Shown here: piece by piece, positions 8,901 through 14,601 of the stretch
Layout: every line of letters starts with the position of its first letter
How positions within the stretch are numbered: the stretch's first letter is position 1
Assembly (NCBI GenBank): GCA_001430745.1
Contig: KQ481993.1
Coordinates: 111,311-125,911 of the forward strand
Direction: 5' to 3'
DNA from: Auxenochlorella pyrenoidosa
Taxonomy: Eukaryota > Chlorophyta > Trebouxiophyceae > Chlorellales > Chlorellaceae
DNA: 14,601 bases
Translations under genes and position numbers: made by a program
Notes under the pieces: model-generated
Database searches by the model: none
What the model was told of the DNA's origin: nothing
Seen by the model: only the letters and a program-made list of their open reading frames with translations

Positions 8901-10241
8901 TGGTGTTGCCATCTCACATCGCGGTGTTGAAGGTGTTGTTGATGTCGCGGTACCACAGGTCCACGTACTGCCCCACCGCCAGCTGCGAGGTATCCAGCAC
9001 CTGCAGCAGGGTATGCCAGCATTCCAGACCGTGAACAGCAGTGCCTCGTCTCAGCGCGCGAGGGCGGTGGGGACAGGGTGCCCTGCTTCAGGCGCCCAGA
9101 TCCAAGCACGAATGCAGCTGCCCTCAAGGCCAGGCCCCTTGCATCGCCTTGCCCCACATCTTAGTGCCTCCTGAGATGCAGCTGTCCCACACCCCAGTGC
9201 ACTCGCCGCCACGCTCTTGTCGCCCTGCTTGGCGGGGGCGGAGACGCGAGCCAGCAGGGGCCCCTGAACCCTGGGGCCGCCCTGGAGTGTGATGAAGGCG
9301 CCGGTGTTGACATAACCCCCGGTGAGGGTCTCGTTGCTGGGGCCGTACAGCTGGCTCAGGCCTGGACTAGGAGGGGCGGGAGTAGGGGCAGCGATAGGGT
9401 GGGCGTGCAGGGCTCGATGCGCTGAGCGCTGCAGCGGCACCTGCTTGGCCTGCACATCTGCGCACAAGGGGCATGCAACGCCAGGCCGGCAGCGGTGCTG
9501 AGCTGCAGCGTCCTCCAGGGGGCTTGCGGCTCCCCGCCGCACTCTTGGGGAAGCTGAGGATGGTACGGCCGCGACCCGCCCCCCGCACAACGGTGCGGGA
9601 GCGGCGGATGAAGAAGCGCGCCTCCAGCGTGTAGTTGCCTTCTGGGATTCCCAGCACAAGGTAACCTGAGCAACGGGCCAGCAGGGGAGGCCTAACAGTT
9701 AGGGAGGGCAGCGCAACAGGGTTGAGTGACAATGCAGCAGCTGGCAGTTGTTGCAGATGCGCCCAACAGCTCCTGCCCCGACCCACCTTCCTCCTGCGCG
9801 GGCTGGCTATTGGCCCAGTCAAAGGCAGCGGCAAACATTGCTGTGTCATTCATCCCTGGCTGCCGAAAGTCCAGGACTGAGCGTGTGACCAGCGCGCCAG
9901 GTAGGGGCTCGTTGCCCTGCTTGTACCCTGCAGCAGGGGCGTGCACCGCAGAAAGCGAGGGACGATGTGGTCGGGAAGCAGCATAGGCAGCTGGCGGCTG
10001 CCTGTCATTGCCTGGCAGCACCAATGCGCCAGCTGTCACCGCCGAGCAAAACGACAAAAGCTGATTCATGGATGATAACAAGCTCGCCCGCAAAGGAGAA
10101 GTCAGGAAGCCTGCCATCTGGCTTCCAGAGCTCTCCATCTTTGCCCCACAGCGTGGAGTATCTTCCATCCTCCTCGATGGCAGCGCCAACCAGAGGGACG
10201 GCAGATGCTAGCAGTAAGGCGGCCACAGCTGCCGCTGCCAT
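5819..10241 (-). CDS. Secreted, probably GPI-anchored right-handed beta-helix (pectate-lyase-fold) protein
   Basis: This is a complete 15-exon gene of 597 residues. Exons in transcription order: 10241-10088, 9927-9787, 9665-9543, 9361-9207, 9000-8918, 8751-8664, 8459-8307, 8143-8068, 7848-7718, 7519-7448, 7277-7220, 6995-6848, 6603-6501, 6284-6262, 6104-5819 (TGA). All phases agree. Residues 1-20 are a clear signal peptide (MAAAAVAALLLASAVPLVGA). Next come LPDFSFAGYKQGNEPLP (46-62) and an entry block with IPEGNYTLEARFFIRRS and RGAGRGRTILSFPKS, as in bacterial and algal beta-helix proteins. Parallel-strand segments follow: VGIDGD, VEGLTFAF, YNCWARNIGTVNAD, ANYDGHWG, LYTHIDAGKGSN, GPVINLVMLQ. 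Seven N-x-S/T sequons are present (NDT, NYT, NET, NNT, NHT, NMS, NGT). The last 28 residues (ASSSASGRQLVAG..., then a hydrophobic end) fit a GPI-anchor signal. A role at the cell surface or wall is inferred. I cannot assign catalytic residues or a substrate; a non-enzymatic wall protein is possible. Least certain is the end of exon 4 (9207, or 9213 with a GT donor). Confidence 0.85.
6262..6284 (-). other. 23-base microexon of the beta-helix gene
   Basis: This exon, VESMCPTW with its last codon split, lies between GTGTGCAG|GTGGAG and ACATG|GTGAGT. It is needed to connect exon 13 (phase 0 at its end, ...LQIEPDE) with exon 15 (which needs one base to complete its first codon, ...LYEPDVVEPENIYVAQL). 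Skipping it would put exon 15 out of frame. Confidence 0.7.
6363..6448. repeat. Duplicated 22-base intronic segment
   Basis: The same 22 bases (GCGGCAGGGGCAGCAGCGGC plus AG) occur at 6363-6384 and 6427-6448, with related purine-rich sequence next to each. Both copies are in the intron between exons 13 and 14 of the beta-helix gene. On the coding strand they read as pyrimidine-rich sequence upstream of the microexon acceptor. Confidence 0.7.
8763..8818. repeat. 28-base tandem duplication in an intron
   Basis: Two adjacent 28-base copies (8763-8790 and 8791-8818) differ at two positions only (GG versus AT). They lie in the intron between exons 5 and 6 of the beta-helix gene, a short distance upstream of the exon 6 acceptor on the coding strand. 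This looks like a recent minisatellite-type duplication. Confidence 0.85.
9001..9206 (-). other. Probable GC-AG intron (beta-helix gene intron 4)
   Basis: On the minus strand the donor GTGGCG|GCGAGT and acceptor CTGCTGCAG|GTGCTGG are both phase 0 and give DKSVAVLDTSQLAVGQ. A GT alternative (AGC|GTGGCG, exon end 9213) is also phase 0 and would drop two residues. The GTGCAC donor at 9202 gives the wrong phase. Confidence 0.5.
9928..10087 (-). other. GC-AG intron (beta-helix gene intron 1)
   Basis: On the minus strand the donor is TTTGCGG|GCGAGC and the acceptor CTGCTGCAG|GGTACAAG. The join makes the codon GGG and the continuous family motif DFSFAGYKQGN. There is no GT donor nearby that preserves this motif. 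Confidence 0.7.
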
Positions 10242-10919
10242 TGCTCTGGCATGATGTCGAGCCTATAGACTTGGCAGGTAGCATTTTGGTCTGAGTTAAA
10301 TTCAGATGGCCAGCGCTGTTGCTGGAGGGGTGATGAGAACCTCGGCGGCAGAGGCTGGCCGTGGGAAGCTGCACCGGCTGCAGGACTGCCGTTGCCGGCA
10401 TGCTGCACAAGGTCATGGCAAGCCTGCGCCTTCTGTCAACTGAAACTGAGCGATGAGCGATCCCACCAAGCGCAACAACAGCTGCCGCAAGCTCTGCCCG
10501 GTTTCAACCGAAAGACTTCTGCTGCTCAGAGCGTTTCACCTGCATTTATCGAGGCCTGGGAATGCTATGGTGAGCACCGATCGCGCCAGGGCCACAGCCC
10601 AGCCCTGTCTGGCCACAAGAAAATGCTGTGACGCTGCGTTCCACACGCTGTTTCGGCAGGTACAGCTGCTGGGAGAGCCACTCCGGGCAAAACGCGGCTG
10701 CCAGGTACAGAAAGCATTCAAGATTGCAGAGTGGGCACAACCACCCCCTCCGCTGTGCACGACGTGAGATTCCCCAGCCACTGCCGGCGAGTCCCAACCT
10801 GTGCTCGTCAGCTGATGAAGGTGTGACAGGGTTCACAAGCCGGGTCAGAGGATAGAAACATTGCCGGCCTTGCGAGGCACGATGGCTGCAGCAGAGCGAG
10901 GCATCCTGGCTGGCAGTGA
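10242..10919. other. Intergenic region: 3' end of S1P gene and 5' region of beta-helix gene
   Basis: These 678 bases lie between the S1P stop and the ATG of the beta-helix gene, both on the minus strand, so they must hold the S1P 3' UTR and the promoter and 5' UTR of the beta-helix gene. I found no TTACA on the plus strand (that is, no TGTAA for the S1P transcript) and no convincing TATA box. Several short open frames on both strands resemble no family I know, so I leave them out. The base composition is more even than in the exons. Confidence 0.6.
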
Positions 10920-13900
10920 TCACTCGTGCCGCCCCCGCGCCTCGCTGTTCCCCCACAGCGGAAGCAGCCGCCGGCGGCCGCCCAGGCGCAGCGGCAGGCC
11001 GCGCCGCCGGCGCGAGCGCGACCACAGCACCGTCGCTGCGATCCCGCACAGCAGGCCGCCCTCCAGCAGCAGGGACTGAGTGTACGAGCCGCCGCCGTCG
11101 GTGCTGCCCTCAACGGTGGCAGCTGCTGTCTTCTGGTGCATGAGGCTGCTGGTGCGCGCCGCCGCGCCCTCCCCGGTGGGCTGCGGGTCAGCTGCCTGCT
11201 TGGGCCGCGAGTGGTCCTCCACCTGATGGGGCCCTTCTTCTCCCGCCTGGGCAAGGGTGCTAATGTCCGGGTGCTCCCGGCCATCCACGACGCTGCCGTC
11301 GCCGCTTCCAGCACCGGCCGCACTGCCGCCTGCTGCGCCGCCTCCGCCCGCCTGCTGCTGCTCCTGCGCCGCCTTGGCAGCATCTTCTGCCGCCCTCTTG
11401 GCAGCAGCAGCAGCCGCCTCCTCCTTCTGCTTCCTGGCCTCCTCCTCTGCCTTCTTCTGCAGGGCCTCCTGCTGCTTCTTCAGTTCCTCCTGCTCGGCAG
11501 CCCGCTGCGCGGCTGCCGCCTTTTCGGCCTCTGCAGCTTGAGAAGCCGCTGCCTGCGCCGCAGCTGCATCGTCAGTGGCCGTTTGATTAGCCACCGTCTG
11601 CTGCTGCTGCTGCTGCGTATCTGCTGCGACCCCGCCAGGCTGCTGCTGCTGCTGCTGCTGCGGGTCTGCTGTTCCACTGCCTTGCGGCTGCTGCTGCTGC
11701 TGCTGTGGGTCTGCTGTCCCGTTGCCTTGCACCTGCGGCTGCGGCTGCTGCTGCTGTTGCTGCTGAGGGTCTGCTGGCTTGGCGTCCTGCGGTTGCTCCT
11801 GTGGCACAGTTCCCGCCTGGCCCGCTGTCGCACCTCCATCGGCTGGCTGCTGCTGCTGCGGCTGCTGCTCCGTGGCCACCGGCTGGCGCGCTGGGCGGGA
11901 CACCGGCATCTTCCACTGCTCAAATGTGGCCCCATGGAACTCGGTCGGGGAGTTGGGGTAGCACCTGCAAGCCAGCGCGACGAGGCCCAGTGCATGGGTG
12001 CACAAACCAGCGAGACGAGGCCCAGATGCATGGATGCACGACTGCAGGCGGCCAGCACAGCAGCCGGCAGGAGGCACGCTCGCTGCACCGGCTCTGTCAC
12101 ACATGCACAGTGCAGGTGCCCCATCATGCCGCCGCTCCGGCGCACCTCAGGGGCGTCTGCAGCACTGGCGAAATCTCTGAGAAGTTAAAGTCGGGGCGGC
12201 GGGCCGGCATGCCCTCAAACGTGCCGTATGGCTTGGCCTGCAGCGCCGCGGGCGCCGTCAGCGCAGGGACTTCCTGCAGAGGGCCGGGGGCAAGGGCCAG
12301 AGATGCGGTTTGATGAGACACCTGCGCGGCTGCACGCGAGTGTCTACTCTGCCCAATGCGCAGGCAGCTTGACAGCAAGCAGCACGCATGGCCAGAGGCC
12401 AGCTTGCTGGGACAGCCCCGACCAGTCCCAGGCACGCAGGGGAAGGGAGGCATAGCGGGCGTGCTGAGCCGGGGGCCGAAGCCCGCGACGAGGACACCTC
12501 AGAGTAAGGCGGTGATGGAAGGGGGCATGCCGGGCCCGGCGCACGCTCACCTCCCCGCCCGCCCAGCGCAGCAGGTGCGTCAGCAGCTTGAAGCACTTGG
12601 AGCGGGAGTGGGAGGAGTCCAGGCAGTTTGAATCGCCGTACAGGCCGACCCTGCCTGCTCCGTGTTGGAAGAGGCCCAGTACGCCCTGGCCCGGCTTGGG
12701 CTGCTGGCCTGCAGTGCAGAGGCGAGGCGACGGTGCGTGCCATCAGGGTTTGCTCTCGCCCAGCAAGGTGCCGGCGTAAGGGAGGATGGTCGAGCACAGC
12801 AGCGCCTGGCCCGCTGCGCGTTCGTTTGGGGCAGCCGTGCATGCAGCCCCGTCCCAATCCAGCTTGAGAAGGAAGGTGTGTATACCGGGAGCGGTGGCGG
12901 CGCACACCTTCTTTCTGCTTGGCCGGCGTGCGGTGCAGCCAGGCCCCCGCCGGCAGCGCTTTGATGGGCACCCCCGAGGCCATGTGGAAAGGCCCCTGGC
13001 CCGGCAGCCCCTCAATCGACACTTGCGACTCCAGGGCTCCCGACTCAAAGGCTGCCCCAAAGGGCACGAGCAGGTCGTTGAGCGCAGGCACGTTGGCGCC
13101 GCCTGCGACGTGAGGAGGGCACGGCGGCAGCGACACTTGACGAGCTGCTCTCGCCTTGGGGCTGCCCAAGCCCCGCCTGCCTGCTGCTTTCCGGCTGCCA
13201 GGCGGAGCCAGGCCATGCCCGCATGCATGGCACGCCAGCGCGGTGCGCTTGGCCCCTGCCCACCTGTGGCCGCCTCCCACCAGCTGCGCGTGTTGTCATC
13301 AAAGAAGCGCAGCTTCTGAATGCTTTCCACGTGGTACCAATCGGCGAAAATGAGCAGGCCTGTGGAGTTCACGGGGCAGGCCATCCGTCTGCATTTTTAG
13401 CCACCCAACTGGACGCTCCTGTGCGCAGCAGCTGCTTCCAGCAGCCAGACCTCGAAACCCCAGTCCAGACACGATACGCGCCACTTGGCAGCCCCCTGCG
13501 ATGTCTGCCCCGTCCCGCCCCGCCCCGCCTGCACCACACCCACCCATGCCCAGCTGCTCCACATCGGCAGCCAGCTTGGCCACCTCCTCTGGGTAGAACT
13601 CGTCCTCGCTGTCCACGATGAGCAGCGAGCCGTAGTGCGAGGCGTTGAAGCAGGTGGCGGGGGAGGCGAGGACCTCCAGGAAGTAGCCCTCGTCCCTGCA
13701 GGGTGTGTGTGTGTGCGTGTGTGTGTGCACACATGGGCATGGGGTGCGCATGGACGGGAGGTTGCATATTGGCGGAAGGTACACATGGACTTGGGTGCAC
13801 ATGGACGAAGGGGCGGTGGGGAAAGCAAGGGCGGGCGATGGCATGTGCTTTTCAAGGCCGGAAGCGCGTGTGCTGCTTCGTCAGGCTGGCAAACGCGCTT

Positions 13901-14399
13901 GGTCAACAGGCCGTCGCATGTTGGTTGAGGGCGGCCGGCGGTGGCGAGCAGCGCGAGGCTGGACCGACCCGGAAGGGTCGGCCATCCCTGCGCTTAGGGA
14001 TTCCCGAGTCGGCGCCGCGCCCACCTGAGCATGTCGTACATGTCGTGAAAGTTGGTGTGCGGGTGGTCGCCATGCCAGTCCAGGATGTCGTGCCGCACCT
14101 GGGGCCGGGGAGGAGGGGCGGGTGTGCAGCAGCCGCGCAGTTCAGGCGGCGGTGCAAGGCGGCACAGCAGCCCAGGTGCCCCGGCAGCGCCAGGCAGGCG
14201 GGCGCACGCACCATCTGGGCGGGCATCTGCCTGGCCTAGGAACAGGATAGCAGGGAGCGCGTGGCCCACATCAAGGCAGCGGCCCTCTTCGCCTCCCTTC
14301 CTCCCTGCAGGGTGCAGACCTACCTGCAAGTCGTCGCGAGGGAAGTAGGCGGGCGGGTAGCGGATGGAGTGGAACTGGTCCCACAGCACGCGCTTGGAC
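10920..14399 (-). CDS. MBTPS1: Site-1 protease (membrane-bound subtilase), C-terminal part (5' exons outside window)
   Basis: Site-1 protease is a Golgi membrane subtilase that cleaves membrane-bound transcription factors and other cargo in the lumen. Exons in transcription order: 14399-14324, 14098-14025, 13695-13544, 13359-13264, 13102-12908, 12813-12760, 12654-12551, 12273-12146, 11964-10920 (TGA). Phases agree and give 640 residues. Diagnostic S1P blocks: [20 protein letters not shown] (1-20), [20 protein letters not shown] (31-50), [19 protein letters not shown] (57-75), [13 protein letters not shown] (76-88), [28 protein letters not shown], and [19 protein letters not shown] (218-236). 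[10 protein letters not shown] is like the plant S1P tail. The catalytic Asp/His/Ser exons lie right of the window, so activity cannot be judged. The last exon encodes a Gln-rich and charged-helical stalk, one membrane segment (590-607) and an Arg-rich tail. Sequons NAS, NFS, NGT and NQT suit a luminal position. Exon 6 here (12813-12760) is the weakest: its start and its GC donor rest on phase only. Confidence 0.9.
11022..11075 (-). other. Transmembrane segment of site-1 protease
   Basis: Eighteen residues ([18 protein letters not shown]) form the only clearly hydrophobic stretch after the luminal domain. They are followed at once by SRSRRRRG and a 33-residue tail with 11 Arg. The positive charges after the segment fit type I topology (lumen first, cytosol last), as in plant and animal S1P. 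The segment is short and includes a Glu, so it is a weaker membrane span than usual. Confidence 0.65.
11350..11550 (-). other. Charged Ala/Glu/Lys/Gln helix in the S1P stalk
   Basis: The last S1P exon encodes about 65 residues composed almost only of Ala, Glu, Lys, Gln and Arg, for example [20 protein letters not shown], with no Pro or Gly. Such composition favours a long single alpha-helix or coiled coil. It lies between the poly-Gln repeats and a Gly/Ala/Ser-rich linker that leads to the membrane segment. Boundaries are approximate. Confidence 0.6.
11598..11765 (-). repeat. CAG (poly-Gln) microsatellite cluster in the S1P coding sequence
   Basis: Four Gln tracts of 7, 6, 7 and 6 residues are coded by almost pure CAG (CTG on the plus strand) at 11745-11765, 11688-11705, 11640-11660 and 11598-11615; only the first contains a CAA. 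Each is the end of an imperfect repeat of about 16-20 residues beginning (T/P)ADP or AADT followed by the Gln run. All are in frame in the S1P reading frame. Length variation between strains is likely. Confidence 0.85.
11972..12042. repeat. 35/36-base tandem duplication in an S1P intron
   Basis: Copy 1 (11972-12006) and copy 2 (12007-12042) share CCAGCG-GACGAGGCCCAG and TGCATGG-TGCAC with a few substitutions and one inserted base. They lie in the last S1P intron (11965-12145), just upstream of the last exon's acceptor on the coding strand. This is an ordinary minisatellite-type event. Confidence 0.8.
12655..12759 (-). other. GC-AG intron (S1P, before the YGDSNC exon)
   Basis: On the minus strand the donor TTGCTGG|GCGAGA and acceptor GGAGCAG|GCAGGG, both phase 1, join PYAGTLLG to [10 protein letters not shown]. 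Reading on past the donor reaches a stop (GESKP then TGA), and there is no GT donor close by. The intron is 105 bases. Confidence 0.6.
13696..14024 (-). other. S1P intron with a (GT)n tract
   Basis: This 329-base intron separates the exon ending DMYDML(R) from the exon starting DEGYFLEVL. It holds no gene. Its acceptor-proximal end (13701-13733) is a GT/CA dinucleotide tract with a few interruptions, lying directly before CCCTGCAG on the coding strand. Next to it (13735-13815) are degenerate repeats around a TGCACATGGAC core. Confidence 0.7.
13701..13733. repeat. GT/CA dinucleotide microsatellite
   Basis: An interrupted run of GT (plus strand) with GC breaks ends in the self-complementary TGTGCACACA-like segment. 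It takes the place of the polypyrimidine tract of an S1P intron and could vary in length between strains. Confidence 0.8.
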
Positions 14400-14601
14400 C
14401 TGTGTCAAGGGCGAGCGTGGGGTGGAGAGGGGCGGGGCCACCAGCAGTTGGGCAAGGGTGGCCAGGAACAACGGAAGCAGCATGCAGGGCGGGACCCCCA
14501 GGGACGGCGCAGCGGCGCTGCTGTTGGAGCCTGCGCCGCGCAGCTGATCCCAGGCAGCCGGTGCTGGCGGCGGTCCGCAGCCCAGGCCGCGAGCCCCCCC
14601 C
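14400..14601 (-). other. Partial upstream S1P intron, ending in a C-run
   Basis: The conserved exon begins after TTGACACAG at 14400 (minus strand). The 202 bases beyond it show no S1P-like sequence in any frame, so I read them as intron. The small open frame at 14271-14483 spans an exon border in the wrong frame and is discounted. The window ends in seven C (plus strand). Confidence 0.5.

Noticed and set aside
8892..8917. A 26-base intron that would join the beta-helix exon 5 to the ALVLMNGG segment in frame
   Set aside because: Far shorter than any other intron here; a canonical 166-base intron with matching phase explains the join.
10453..10767. Plus-strand open frame of 104 residues in the S1P/beta-helix gap
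   Set aside because: No similarity seen, no clear promoter or splice signals, and it lies in the expected UTR/promoter region of minus-strand genes.
10926..12188. Plus-strand open frame of 420 residues, very Leu-rich
   Set aside because: It is the antisense of the S1P poly-Gln/Ala exon, where CTG repeats read as Leu and GCx reads as Ser/Arg/Gly. The Leu runs look like membrane helices but are repeat artefacts.
12863..12905. A 43-base intron in S1P
   Set aside because: Possible by phase, but shorter than all other introns in the window; the 94-base alternative is preferred.
14271..14483. Minus-strand open frame starting with a hydrophobic segment (MLLPLFLATLAQLL)
   Set aside because: It looks like a signal peptide but is out of frame with the S1P exon it overlaps, and lies mostly in the intron before that exon.
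1..14601. CRISPR arrays, tRNA or rRNA genes, transposons, prophage or bacterial operons
   Set aside because: No regularly spaced repeats, cloverleaf, conserved rRNA segments, terminal inverted repeats or transposase motifs were seen; the intron-rich structure is eukaryotic nuclear.

Overview
The window looks like nuclear DNA of a GC-rich unicellular green alga, most likely a trebouxiophyte of the Chlorella/Micractinium kind. This is inferred from three features: very high GC, dense short introns (about 90-330 bases, with a phase-consistent exon chain in every gene), and proteins that resemble plant and animal housekeeping families but carry Ala/Gln-rich insertions. I see no bacterial operon structure, rRNA, tRNA, CRISPR array or transposon. 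Species is not determinable by eye.

Layout: three protein-coding genes, two of them cut by the window edges. (1) 218-5509, plus strand: the 3' part (12 exons, 1003 residues) of a plasma-membrane Na+/H+ antiporter of the SOS1/NHX7 type. Only the cytosolic half is present: the post-transporter helical region, interrupted by a low-complexity insert of about 430 residues, then a cyclic-nucleotide-binding-like domain. The membrane exchanger domain lies to the left of the window. (2) 5819-10241, minus strand: a complete 15-exon gene for a 597-residue secreted right-handed beta-helix (pectate-lyase-like fold) protein with a signal peptide, seven N-glycosylation sequons and a C-terminal GPI-anchor-type tail. 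(3) 10920-14399, minus strand: the 3' part (9 exons, 640 residues) of site-1 protease (S1P/MBTPS1/SBT6.1). It has the conserved luminal domain, then a poly-Gln plus charged-helix stalk, a single membrane segment and an Arg-rich cytosolic tail. The subtilisin catalytic exons lie to the right of the window.

Genes 1 and 2 are tail to tail with 309 bases between their stops. Genes 3 and 2 run in the same direction with 678 bases between the gene 3 stop and the gene 2 ATG. Nothing suggests the three act in one pathway: one works in ion homeostasis at the plasma membrane, one at the cell surface or wall, one in Golgi proteolysis.

Gene models were built by hand from conserved protein blocks and splice-site phase; each chain adds up to an exact number of codons. 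The most notable points are the apparent excess of GC-AG introns (about 6 of 33), the large disordered insert in the antiporter, the poly-Gln/helical stalk of the protease, the GPI-tailed beta-helix protein and a 23-base exon. I found no convincing novel multi-gene system.
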